From positions 89,375 to 153,374 of the forward strand of contig CAMCVI010000005.1 of assembly GCA_945881885.1 (NCBI GenBank): DNA of 64,000 nucleotides. The letters are read 5' to 3'. A program made the translations under genes and the position numbers. The notes beneath the pieces were generated by a model. That model was not told the origin of the DNA. It worked only from the letters and a program-made list of their open reading frames with translations, and searched no databases. Positions within the stretch are counted from its first letter, which is position 1. Each line of letters opens with the position of its first letter. Source of the DNA: Chryseobacterium gleum (lineage in GTDB: Bacteria > Bacteroidota > Bacteroidia > Flavobacteriales > Flavobacteriaceae). Shown here in pieces: positions 37,657 to 45,772 of the stretch.

Positions 37657-37896
37657 TTATTGTATAGATTCTTGTAGAATATAAATTTCTTGAGCTATTT
37701 TTTTTCTAATCGCTACTTTAGCATCGTTGATATTAAAAAATAACGGATCGCCCATTGGTGCCACCTGAATTAATTGAATAGTATTACCAGGCAAACAACC
37801 CATTTCAATAAGTTTTAATGGAATTTCATCGATATTAATGTCCAAAATTTGAGCCATTTGTCCCTTTTTTAATAAACTAGCATTACTATTTTTCAC
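37657..37896 (-). CDS. feoA: Ferrous iron transport protein A
   Basis: The 79-residue SH3-like cytoplasmic protein has LIEMGCLPGNTIQLIQVAPMGDPLFF and VAIRKKIAQEIYI, the FeoA core. A GTG start at 37896 is used, since the next in-frame ATG (codon 14) would remove the first strand. It heads feoA-feoB-Cys-rich partner. An operator-like sequence sits between its promoter element and the start codon. Confidence 0.92.
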   Translation of the reverse strand: MKNSNASLLKKGQMAQILDINIDEIPLKLIEMGCLPGNTIQLIQVAPMGDPLFFNINDAKVAIRKKIAQEIYILQESIQ

Positions 37897-37900
37897 AAAC

Positions 37901-37920
37901 TTATTTAGATTGAATTAAAA
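37901..37920. promoter_or_regulatory. Operator candidate upstream of feoA
   Basis: TTATTTAGATTGAATTAAAA shares TTATTTAGA and the (T)TAAAA half with the sites at 35200 and 31261. It lies just downstream of the -7 element, where a bound repressor would block transcription. Confidence 0.45.
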
Positions 37921-37922
37921 TA

Positions 37923-37930
37923 CAAAGGTA
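37923..37930 (-). promoter_or_regulatory. -7 promoter element of feoAB
   Basis: TACCTTTG on the minus strand, 26 bp before the GTG start. Confidence 0.55.
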
Positions 37931-38020
37931 ACTATTTCTGAAAACAAAAACCTAACAATTGTCATGTTTTACAGTCGAATTATTATTCGTACATTCGTAC
38001 ACCTATTCTAAAAGAAATAA

Positions 38021-38758
38021 ATGAGCAGAACACTAGTTATTGGCGACATACATGGTGGATTAAAAGCATTAATTCAGGTACTACACAAAGCAGCAATACA
38101 ACCGGATGATATCATAATTTTTTTGGGAGATTATGTGGACGGTTGGAGTGAATCGCCTGCAGTTTTAGATTTTTTAATTGCCTTATCGGAACAGCAAAAT
38201 TGTATTTTCATAAAAGGCAATCATGATGAATTGCTTTTGGATTGGCTGGAAAACAGACATGAGAATTTAAATGAAAAAATATGGTTCAAGCACGGAGGTA
38301 AAGCTACTGTTGATGCCTACAGTACTATTTCTGATGACAAAAAACAGCAACATATTGCCTTTTTAAAATCATTACAAAATTATTATTTAGATGCCGAAAA
38401 CAGATTGTTTATTCATGCCGGATTTACAAACATGAATGGCGTTTCACAGGAATTTTTTCCAAAATTAATGTATTGGGACAGAACATTATGGGAAGTGGCT
38501 TTATGTTTAGATGAAAAAATAGATAAAAGTTCTCCAATATATCCAAAAAGATTAAAAATTTATTCTGAAATATTTATTGGACATACGCCTGTTTCTAAAA
38601 CTAAAATAGTAGCGCCACTTTGTAAAAACTCGGTTTGGAATTTAGATACTGGAGCTGCTTTTTTAGGCGTGTTAACCATAATGGATTGTGCCTCTAAAAC
38701 GTACTGGCAAAGTGAGTTGGTTTCAGAATTATATCCAAATGAAATAGGAAGAAATTAA
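38021..38758 (+). CDS. Metallophosphoesterase (calcineurin-like protein phosphatase)
   Basis: The 245-residue cytoplasmic phosphatase has all bimetal motifs: GDIHGGLKAL (residues 7-16), GDYVDGWSES, KGNHDELL, HAGF and GHTPV. This is the bacterial PrpA/PP1-like (Ser/Thr phosphatase or Ap4A hydrolase) branch. The substrate is unknown. It is divergent from feoA. Upstream, ATTCGTACATTCGTAC is a small direct repeat containing a TACATTCG promoter-like word (37990-37997). Confidence 0.88.
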   Translation: MSRTLVIGDIHGGLKALIQVLHKAAIQPDDIIIFLGDYVDGWSESPAVLDFLIALSEQQNCIFIKGNHDELLLDWLENRHENLNEKIWFKHGGKATVDAYSTISDDKKQQHIAFLKSLQNYYLDAENRLFIHAGFTNMNGVSQEFFPKLMYWDRTLWEVALCLDEKIDKSSPIYPKRLKIYSEIFIGHTPVSKTKIVAPLCKNSVWNLDTGAAFLGVLTIMDCASKTYWQSELVSELYPNEIGRN

Positions 38759-38762
38759 TTCA

Positions 38763-38770
38763 TATATTTG
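38763..38770 (+). promoter_or_regulatory. -7 promoter element of the PhnA-domain gene
   Basis: TATATTTG, 41 bp before the ATG. Confidence 0.55.
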
Positions 38771-38811
38771 CCCAAAATTAGGAATAAATAACAGCCATAA
38801 AAACAGAAATA

Positions 38812-39387
38812 ATGAGTGTAATTGAAAGAAAATTAAAAGACAGAAGCGAGTCAAAATGTGAAATTAGTGGTGCTGAATTGGATTTAGTGGTGTACACGTT
38901 ACCACCTTATACAGAAGAAAGTTTGGCTCATTCGGTTTTGTTGACCAAGCAATTAAAAGATCAAGTGGAAAACCCAGATACTATGAATCCAAATGATTGG
39001 AGAGGCTTATCTGATAGTATGTGGAACGAAAATTTACCAGTTCAAATTTTATCTTGGCGCATGTTAGCGCGTTTAAAAAATATCGATACTTTAGAAATGA
39101 TGTATTTAGACGAAGAAGCCTTAGAATGGGCAAAAGCTACAGGCGAAGGTGAAGAGGAAGACGAAAATAAAATTGTACATAAAGACAGCAACGGTGCCAT
39201 TTTGAAAGATGGCGATTCAGTAGTTTTAATTAAAGATTTAGATGTTAAAGGTGCTACGTTTACTGCAAAACGTGGAGCAGCAGTTCACAATATTAAAGTC
39301 GTTTGGGACGATGCCAACTTGATTGAAGGTAGAGTAGAAAACCAACACATTTATATTTTAACACAATACGTAAAGAAAACGAAGTAA
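38812..39387 (+). CDS. PhnA domain protein
   Basis: The 191-residue protein has the PhnA C-terminal domain (about residues 122-188): KDSNGAILKDGDSVVLIKDL, VKGATFTAKRGAAVHNIKVV, IEGRVENQHIYIL. The N-terminal half (CEISGAELDLVVYTLPP) corresponds to the zinc-ribbon region but keeps only one Cys (CEISG), so the full four-Cys ribbon is absent. Despite the name, the family has no proven role in phosphonate breakdown. It is a single gene with a promoter and a terminator. Confidence 0.88.
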   Translation: MSVIERKLKDRSESKCEISGAELDLVVYTLPPYTEESLAHSVLLTKQLKDQVENPDTMNPNDWRGLSDSMWNENLPVQILSWRMLARLKNIDTLEMMYLDEEALEWAKATGEGEEEDENKIVHKDSNGAILKDGDSVVLIKDLDVKGATFTAKRGAAVHNIKVVWDDANLIEGRVENQHIYILTQYVKKTK

Positions 39388-39394
39388 CCTTTTT

Positions 39395-39480
39395 GTCATT
39401 CTGAACTTGTTTACTTAGTCTGTTCGCAAGCTCGGGTCAGAATCTAAAAGAGAAGCTGAAACAAGTTCAGCTTGACAGCT
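39395..39480. repeat. Dispersed repeat A, copy 5 (paired arms, left arm interrupted)
   Basis: The left arm GTCATTCTGAACTTGTTT (39395-39412) is split from TCAGAATCT (39436-39445) by about 23 bp containing TTCGCAAGCTCGGG. The right arm AGCTGAAACAAGTTCAGCTTGACAG (about 39454-39478) is inverted. Confidence 0.75.
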
Positions 39481-39490
39481 TGAGATTTAA

Positions 39491-39526
39491 TACCCTGCAA
39501 ACACCTTATTTGCAGGGTTTTTATTT
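39491..39526 (+). terminator. Terminator of the PhnA-domain gene
   Basis: CCCTGCAAA pairs with TTTGCAGGG, followed by TTTTTATTTT. Confidence 0.8.
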
Positions 39527-39612
39527 TAAATATTTTTTTTTGTATTTTTATAAAAAATATTAAACTATTTTAAGAATTAATAGTCTAATAATTAATGTGT
39601 TAAGTATAGGGT

Positions 39613-41421
39613 ATGGAAAAAAAATATTCGAGAAGAAATCTTTTTAAAAAAGTATTCCTTCGAAGAGAAGAAAGTCAAGATCCTCTTTTTGAAAAATACA
39701 AAAGAAAAAACTACGGTTTAAGAAGGTACCAATCTATTGAAGCGAATGCGGAAACTAATAGAATAGGAAACATCACAAGTGGTTTAACGCCATATTCTGG
39801 GGCTTGGAATACGGCTTCGGTTTTACATTTATTACGAAGAACACAATTTGGTTTTAAGTTTTCAGATGTTAACGGGTTAGTACAAGCGGGTTTTAATTCG
39901 AGTGTCAATTCGTTATTAATAGTCACAAATCCACAACCAAATCCACCAGTTAATTACTATCAAAATGTTTTTGCTGATGAGGGAAATATCCCTTACGGTA
40001 GTAACTGGACACAACACGCCTTTAATTCAACAAGTATTGGAAACACTACAAATATTTATAGAATAAATAGCGTTGCTTCATGGAATTTGGGCTTGGCATT
40101 AAACCAACAACTCAATATAAGAGAGAAAATGACTTGGTTTTGGTATCATTTTATTCCTGTTGATTTTAATACGGTTAGACTTTCTCAAAATACCTACTGT
40201 AATACAAATTCAGCAAGAATATCTCACGAATACATTCAAAATTTTAGAACCAATGGTTTAGGCAATTTTAAAACTTTAATACGAAATGTTGCAACACAAC
40301 CTGCGATGATGTATTATCTAAATAATCAAGCCAATACCAGTAGTGCGCCTGACGAAAATTTTGCTCGAGAAATAATGGAGCTTTTTACGCTTGGAAAAGA
40401 TCCTTTGAGTCAGTTTACAGAAGCTGATGTGGTGGCAGCAGCAAAAATTCTTACGGGTTGGCGTGTTCAAAATTTAAATGCACATCCAACTACAACAAGC
40501 TTTGTTTCAACGCAACACAATACGAGTACAAAACAATTTTCAGCTTTTTTTAATAATACTACAATTACAAATACTGGTAGTGCAGAATTAGATGCATTTA
40601 TCGATATGATATTTTCTAAATCGCAAGTCGTATCCGAATACATTTGTAGAAGATTGTACCGTTATTTTGTATATTATGACATTGATGCCAATATAGAAGC
40701 GAATGTTATTGTGCCATTAGCACAACATTTTGTTGCGAATAATTGGGAAATTGCACCTGTTTTAGATAAATTATTTAAAAGTCAGCATTTTTATGATATG
40801 GCAAATTATGGGGTGTATATCAAATCACCTTTCGATTTAGTTATTGGTTCGCTTCGTACTTTTAATATCAATTATAACGTAACTGACCAAACAAATTATT
40901 ATGCGCAATATTCTGTTTGGAGCGCCATAAGTAGTCGTTATTTACTAACCATGGATCAAACAATGGGAGCCATTCCAAATGTTGCAGGATGGCCAGCTTA
41001 TTATCAAAATCCAAATTTTCATGAATATTGGATTAATTCAAATACGGTACAAAAAAGAGCTGCATTTATTGATGCCATTTTTAATGGTTTTAATTTAACA
41101 TATAGTGGGTTAACAACACGAATTGAAGTAGATGTGATTGCATGGGTTTCTCAGTTTGCACCCGCAGTAATTTCTGATCCAGATTTATTAGTAAACGAAT
41201 GTGTGAAATATTTACTTCCTATTGATTTAAGCAGTTCTGTAAAAAACAACTTGAAAGTACAGAATCTATTATCAAATCAAGTAGAAAATTATTACTGGTC
41301 TGGTGCATGGAGCAATTATGTTAACAATCCAACAAATGCCGGTTTTACCAGTATCGTAAAAACAAGATTAAAAAGTTTGTTACTTGCTATTACGCAACTT
41401 TCAGAATATCAACTAATGTAA
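39613..41421 (+). CDS. DUF1800 family protein
   Basis: The 602-residue protein belongs to the DUF1800 family (HLLRRTQFGFKFSDV near residue 70, REKMTWFWYHFIPV, NFAREIMELFTLG, AAKILTGWRV, SEYICRRLYRYFVYYD, LFKSQHFYD, MGAIPNVAGWPAYYQNPNF). It opens with SRRNLFKKV, like a Tat motif, but no hydrophobic stretch follows. The function of the family is not known. It is paired with a DUF1501 gene, the usual arrangement, and the pair is thought to act together in the envelope. Confidence 0.9.
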   Translation: MEKKYSRRNLFKKVFLRREESQDPLFEKYKRKNYGLRRYQSIEANAETNRIGNITSGLTPYSGAWNTASVLHLLRRTQFGFKFSDVNGLVQAGFNSSVNSLLIVTNPQPNPPVNYYQNVFADEGNIPYGSNWTQHAFNSTSIGNTTNIYRINSVASWNLGLALNQQLNIREKMTWFWYHFIPVDFNTVRLSQNTYCNTNSARISHEYIQNFRTNGLGNFKTLIRNVATQPAMMYYLNNQANTSSAPDENFAREIMELFTLGKDPLSQFTEADVVAAAKILTGWRVQNLNAHPTTTSFVSTQHNTSTKQFSAFFNNTTITNTGSAELDAFIDMIFSKSQVVSEYICRRLYRYFVYYDIDANIEANVIVPLAQHFVANNWEIAPVLDKLFKSQHFYDMANYGVYIKSPFDLVIGSLRTFNINYNVTDQTNYYAQYSVWSAISSRYLLTMDQTMGAIPNVAGWPAYYQNPNFHEYWINSNTVQKRAAFIDAIFNGFNLTYSGLTTRIEVDVIAWVSQFAPAVISDPDLLVNECVKYLLPIDLSSSVKNNLKVQNLLSNQVENYYWSGAWSNYVNNPTNAGFTSIVKTRLKSLLLAITQLSEYQLM

Positions 41422-41426
41422 TTGTT

Positions 41427-41510
41427 ATGAAATCGCCATTAACAAAAAGTTTGCATAAGCAAACACCAATAAATCAAAAGGCGATACCATATATGACCGC
41501 TAATAAATAA
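41427..41510 (+). other. Possible 27-residue ORF within the DUF1800-DUF1501 spacer
   Basis: An ATG-to-TAA frame starting 5 bp after the DUF1800 stop encodes a short basic peptide (MKSPLTKSLHK and onward). It overlaps nested inverted repeats: GTTTGC-ATAA-GCAAAC near 41449-41464 and outer arms ATCGCC/GGCGAT. It could be an RNA structure rather than a gene. Confidence 0.2.
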
Positions 41511-41522
41511 AATTTTACATAT

Positions 41523-43136
41523 ATGAAAAGAAGAAATTTTATAAAAACGACTGCTTTAGCCACAACGCCACTTTTATTTAATGGTATTCCTGTTATGGCA
41601 TCTTCGGAAGTTGATAGTGTAACATTAGAAAAAATGGCGCTTTCTGCTATAAACTGCGGTAAAATATTAGTTATTATTCAACAAAATGGTGGTAATGATG
41701 GGCTAAATACGGTTTTTCCATTAGACAAATGGAGTAATTTAGTTAATGCGCGTGCTAATATATTAATGCCAGAAAGTAGTGTATTAACTTTAAATAATAA
41801 TGCTACTACTGGATTACATCCTGCTATGACAGAAATGAAAAATCTGTACAATAATGGAAAAATGATGATTGTGCAGGGGGTATCGTATCCCAATCCAAAT
41901 TATAGTCATTTTAGAGCAACAGATATTTGGTTCACGGCGTCTGGAAGTAATCAGAATTTAAATAGCGGTTGGCTTGGTAGAGCATTAGATATCAAATATC
42001 CAAATTATCCAATGGATTATCCTTCGCCTGAAATGCCGCATCCTTTAGCTATTCAGATTGGTTCAACGTTGCCTTTTTCACTACAAGGACCAAATATGAA
42101 TATGGGTTACAGTGCTCCAGATCCGAATGCGTTACTTAATGTTATTAATGGTATTACAGACCCTTCGCCAAATTCAGATTATGGCCACGAACTTACTTTT
42201 CTTCGATTAATGAAAGACCAAAGTAATGTGTATAGAAATGTGATTCAAACCGCTTATAATTTTGCATTAAACTCGGGAGTTACTTATCCAACAAGTAACA
42301 AATTGGCCGACCAGTTAAAAATTGTTGCCAAACTTATTAATGGAGGATTACAAACTCCAGTTTATATTGTAAATCATCCTAATACTCACGACACACACGA
42401 AAATCAAGTAGATAGTACTGATAAAACGCAAGGTTCTCAAGCTATAAACTTAACCTTGTTGTCTCAAGCTATTGGCGCGTTTCAGCAAGAAATTACCTAT
42501 ATGGGTAAAGATAATGATGTTACCGGAATGACGTTTAGTGAGTTTGGTAGAAGAATTAAAAGTAACGCAAGTAAAGGAACAGACCACGGTTCGGCAGCAC
42601 CAGTTATTTTCTTTGGTGGCGCACTAAACACCAGCCCTAATGAAGTGGCAAATACGACGCACCCCATTCCTGGAATGATAGGAACTTCTCCTGTTTTACC
42701 AACAAATGCTGCAGTAAATGATCAAATTCCAATGCAGTTTGATTACAGACAAATTTATACCACTGTGATGCAAGATTGGTTGTGTATGTCTGAAAGTGAG
42801 GCCGCTGAGGTTTTAGGAGGCAATTATGTAAAACTACCCATATTTGATGCTACTTTAAGTGATAATATCAATTTTGAAGATGAAAATAACCAAGGTGTAC
42901 TTTTGTATCCAAACCCATCTACAGACGGAATTTTAAAGGTTTTGTTTTCAGATACCGTAAATACTAACGTGCAATTTACAGTGTTTTCAGTCAATGGAAG
43001 TTTAATTTACAATACTGTAGAATTTATTTTAGAAAATAACAGCACCTTATATTATCAAAATTTATCTTCTGGAATGTATATATTATCTATTGAATGGAAC
43101 AGAAAAAAAGTATATAAGAAATTTATTATTGAATAA
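41523..43136 (+). CDS. DUF1501 family protein with Tat-like signal and T9SS sorting domain
   Basis: The 537-residue protein starts MKRRNFIKTTALATTPLLF, a twin-arginine signal of the RRxFxK form. The DUF1501 domain, related to alkaline-phosphatase-like sulfatases, spans about residues 45-420 (VIIQQNGGNDGLNTVFP, GVSYPNPNYSHFRATDIWFT, MTFSEFGRRIKSNASKGTDHGSAAPVIFFG). The C-terminus is a type IX sorting domain (LLYPNPSTDGI, NLSSGMYILSIEWNRKKVYK, KFIIE). It forms a unit with the DUF1800 gene. Having both a Tat-like export signal and a T9SS signal is notable. Confidence 0.9.
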   Translation: MKRRNFIKTTALATTPLLFNGIPVMASSEVDSVTLEKMALSAINCGKILVIIQQNGGNDGLNTVFPLDKWSNLVNARANILMPESSVLTLNNNATTGLHPAMTEMKNLYNNGKMMIVQGVSYPNPNYSHFRATDIWFTASGSNQNLNSGWLGRALDIKYPNYPMDYPSPEMPHPLAIQIGSTLPFSLQGPNMNMGYSAPDPNALLNVINGITDPSPNSDYGHELTFLRLMKDQSNVYRNVIQTAYNFALNSGVTYPTSNKLADQLKIVAKLINGGLQTPVYIVNHPNTHDTHENQVDSTDKTQGSQAINLTLLSQAIGAFQQEITYMGKDNDVTGMTFSEFGRRIKSNASKGTDHGSAAPVIFFGGALNTSPNEVANTTHPIPGMIGTSPVLPTNAAVNDQIPMQFDYRQIYTTVMQDWLCMSESEAAEVLGGNYVKLPIFDATLSDNINFEDENNQGVLLYPNPSTDGILKVLFSDTVNTNVQFTVFSVNGSLIYNTVEFILENNSTLYYQNLSSGMYILSIEWNRKKVYKKFIIE

Positions 43137-43175
43137 TTAGGATTTTAATTTGCTGATTAGGCAATGTAACACTAC

Positions 43176-43205
43176 AAAACCTGTAAAAATATTGCAGGTT
43201 TTTTT
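43176..43205 (+). terminator. Terminator of the DUF1800-DUF1501 unit
   Basis: AAAACCTG and GCAGGTTTTTTT form the ends of the hairpin, with a bulge-containing middle (TAAAAATATT). Confidence 0.7.
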
Positions 43206-43236
43206 ACATCGAATAAAAGGAAAGTTTAGATTGATT

Positions 43237-43467
43237 TTAGAAATCAAACAATTCTTTAATATCAACACTTAATGATATAGCAATTGTTTTTATATTTGAA
43301 AGAGAAGTGTTTACAACACCACGTTCTATTCTGCTAATCACAGAAACATCCACATCACAATCAATCGCAAGTTGTGCTTGGGTAATATTTTTCTGAATTC
43401 GAACCTTTTTCAGGTTTAAACCAAATTCTTCTAAAAACTTTGTATTTACTTTTTTACGCACATACAA
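43237..43467 (-). CDS. XRE family transcriptional regulator
   Basis: The 76-residue protein is essentially one Cro/C1-type helix-turn-helix: FGLNLKKVRIQKNITQAQLAIDC, DVSVISRIERGVVNTSLSNIKTIA. No in-frame ATG is present. The start is TTG at 43467 or GTG at 43461, both close behind a promoter-like AATATTTG at 43484-43491. It is divergent from the lipoprotein gene at 43567, which it may control. Confidence 0.85.
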   Translation of the reverse strand: MYVRKKVNTKFLEEFGLNLKKVRIQKNITQAQLAIDCDVDVSVISRIERGVVNTSLSNIKTIAISLSVDIKELFDF

Positions 43468-43566
43468 AATTTGTTACATAATACAAATATTTTATGAGTT
43501 ATTGTCCTATATTAAAAAAATTATTACTTTAGTATAAATTTTATTATCAACTTTAAATTTTAAATT

Positions 43567-45381
43567 ATGAAAAACCCCAAACAAAAATTGAAAAACATCC
43601 TACTTTTATTAACTGTATTCTTTGCTATTAGTTGTAGCAAAGATGTTTATGAGGAAGAATTTAATGAAGAAAAAATCATTAAAAAGAGAATTACTTATGA
43701 AGAGTTTTCTACAAACAAAAAAGCCGTTAATGAATTTACTATTGCAAAAAACGAATTACAAAGCACATCTTTTGAAAGCACATCTTTCGAAAGAGCTTCG
43801 TATAACCAAGATTTAAATATTGTTATAGACACAGACAATATTCAATTAATTGAAATTGATGATTACAGAACTTACACAATTCCTTTTTTAGCAGAAGGTA
43901 GAGAGAATAATGTAGACAACATTGTAATTGTTGAAAACGGAGATTATATCGATGTAAAATTTGTTAGTTATAATTTAACAAAACAACAACTTTCGCAAAT
44001 GAATTTTGGAACAATTGATAATACCATACTATTTAGAAACAACAACGCTATTGAAACAGAATGCAATACCATACCAGATAAAGTTGAAATTTATGTTAAT
44101 CCAGCTACTAATCAAATATCTGGTTACATTGTTACATATGCAAACCCTTGCCCAGGAACAGAAGACAATAGTTATATTATACAACAAATTGATAGTGATG
44201 GAACTACAAGTGGCGATGGCAGTAGTAGCGGCGACGGCAGTAGTAGTGGCGATTTTTCTAGCGGTTATAACTTTAATATATTAAACTTTTGGAGTAATAT
44301 TTTTGGCAATAATTATAGTAATGGCGGATATGGAAGCGGGGAAATATACACATTAGGCAACGGTAGTAACGGATCTAATGCTTCAAACATTGGTGGTGTA
44401 TCCAATGATAATTGGGATAATACAACTGTTCTTACAAACCCTGTAATATCTACTGGCATAAACATGCAAAATGCAACTTTAATGTTAGAAGTAGGTGCTT
44501 ATTTAAACCAATTAAAACAAGACAATACACAACTTAACCAACTTTTATTAGATAACCCTAATATTTATCAATATATATTTAATTACACTTTACAAAATGT
44601 ACCATTTAAGCAGGATGTAAAAAATGCTATAGCATTTGCATTGAACCATATAGGTCCAGTTTATTCAACACTAAATCAAAACTCAAATAATTTAACAGCT
44701 AATGAAATTGATGTTTTAAAAGATAATGCGCTAAATTTTTTATTACAAATGAAAGCTGTTCAAAAACAATGGTGGGGAAATCAGACAGCGCTAACTAAAG
44801 ACAGTATTACAAATTATTTAATTGCGAATAATTATTCTGATGAAAGTGAGGAGTTTATTGATGAAGTAATAAATCTATCTATTGATTTAGATATGGATGT
44901 TATGGAAGTTTGGATTGATAAATATGATCAATTTATAAATGGAATGTCAGTTACTGAAAAGGTAATTTATGATGATTTATCCATGAAAAGAAAATTATCA
45001 TATATAGCAGCTGCTTATAAAGCAAATGACAAAGCAAATGAATTATATCCTAATAGCTTATATAATGGTAAAGGAGATGCTTATAGACATACTCTTTGGA
45101 ATGCATTAACTACATTATTAATAAATAGTGATTTAGCAAATCAATTAACTACCGCACATGAAGAAAAACCTTTTGATTATCAATATCATTATAAAGAGAA
45201 AGATATGGATTTGTTTAACAATCATAAAGGAAGAAATATTGCAGCTTTTTCAAATAAATACAATGTATATGAAAACGTGCAAACTCATCTAAATATTGGT
45301 TTACTATGGTATTTAAATAATTTAGCAACAACTACAAAAAGAGCGACACAAAACTCAATTTTAACACCAACAAATCAATAA
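43567..45381 (+). CDS. Large lipoprotein with Ser/Gly linker and DUF6973-like C-terminal domain
   Basis: The 604-residue protein has a lipobox at about residues 20-23 (FAISC, then SKD and an acidic EEEFNEEK run like a surface-export signal). The N-terminal part includes a duplicated STSFE (near 66-75). A low-complexity linker made by an 18-bp repeat (SGDGSS twice, about 216-228) and a Gly/Asn/Ser-rich stretch come next. The C-terminal domain (about 475-595) has NGKGDAYRHTLWNAL, LTTAHEEKP and DLFNNHKGR, which I recall as DUF6973, a domain found in some predicted secreted effectors. The His, Asp and Glu pattern looks enzymatic. Only 3 bp separate it from the next gene. The effector idea is inference. 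Confidence 0.7.
   Translation: MKNPKQKLKNILLLLTVFFAISCSKDVYEEEFNEEKIIKKRITYEEFSTNKKAVNEFTIAKNELQSTSFESTSFERASYNQDLNIVIDTDNIQLIEIDDYRTYTIPFLAEGRENNVDNIVIVENGDYIDVKFVSYNLTKQQLSQMNFGTIDNTILFRNNNAIETECNTIPDKVEIYVNPATNQISGYIVTYANPCPGTEDNSYIIQQIDSDGTTSGDGSSSGDGSSSGDFSSGYNFNILNFWSNIFGNNYSNGGYGSGEIYTLGNGSNGSNASNIGGVSNDNWDNTTVLTNPVISTGINMQNATLMLEVGAYLNQLKQDNTQLNQLLLDNPNIYQYIFNYTLQNVPFKQDVKNAIAFALNHIGPVYSTLNQNSNNLTANEIDVLKDNALNFLLQMKAVQKQWWGNQTALTKDSITNYLIANNYSDESEEFIDEVINLSIDLDMDVMEVWIDKYDQFINGMSVTEKVIYDDLSMKRKLSYIAAAYKANDKANELYPNSLYNGKGDAYRHTLWNALTTLLINSDLANQLTTAHEEKPFDYQYHYKEKDMDLFNNHKGRNIAAFSNKYNVYENVQTHLNIGLLWYLNNLATTTKRATQNSILTPTNQ
44208..44252. repeat. 18-bp in-frame tandem repeat in the lipoprotein gene
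   Basis: AGTGGCGATGGCAGTAGT and its neighbour AGCGGCGACGGCAGTAGT encode SGDGSS units in the linker between the N- and C-terminal parts. Confidence 0.75.
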
Positions 45382-45384
45382 ATT

Positions 45385-45741
45385 ATGAAAAAAATAATCT
45401 TAATATTGTTTTATATTGTTTTGTTAATTTCTTGTAATAAATATAACAATAAAATAGTAATAATTAATGACTCTAGTAATTTAATAGATAGTATTTTATT
45501 AGTATCTAAATTGGACTGCGAACCAATGAAATTTAAAAACATTGAATCTGGTTCAAAAATTGATACAATTTTAAAAACTTGTAATAAGGAAGGTGGAGAT
45601 GGTTGTTTTCAAGTTTCTTTATATTCTAATGGTAATATAATTAAAAAATCTTTTGGTTATTTTACAAACGGAGAACCATTTTTTAGTCTAATAAATTTAC
45701 AATACTCAAAACAAAATGATTTAAATGTTGATTTTCATTAA
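45385..45741 (+). CDS. Small lipoprotein of unknown function
   Basis: The 118-residue protein has a lipobox near residue 17 (IVLLISC then NKYNNK). The mature part has alternating strands and four Cys after the lipid Cys (LDCEPM, KTCNKEGGDGC). I recognise no family. It starts 3 bp after the large lipoprotein gene, so the two are made together. The position and size would fit a specific partner or immunity protein, but nothing in its sequence proves that. The DNA is more AT-rich than the neighbours. Confidence 0.65.
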   Translation: MKKIILILFYIVLLISCNKYNNKIVIINDSSNLIDSILLVSKLDCEPMKFKNIESGSKIDTILKTCNKEGGDGCFQVSLYSNGNIIKKSFGYFTNGEPFFSLINLQYSKQNDLNVDFH

Positions 45742-45772
45742 CCTAAAAATCTCCAAATAACGGATAAGCATT

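Noticed and set aside
38812..39387. Phosphonate-degradation gene on the strength of the PhnA name
   Set aside because: The PhnA domain has no shown role in phosphonate breakdown and no other phn genes are present.
44006..44284. Overlapping frame inside the large lipoprotein gene
   Set aside because: It is a shifted reading of the Ser/Gly repeat linker, giving a low-complexity peptide.
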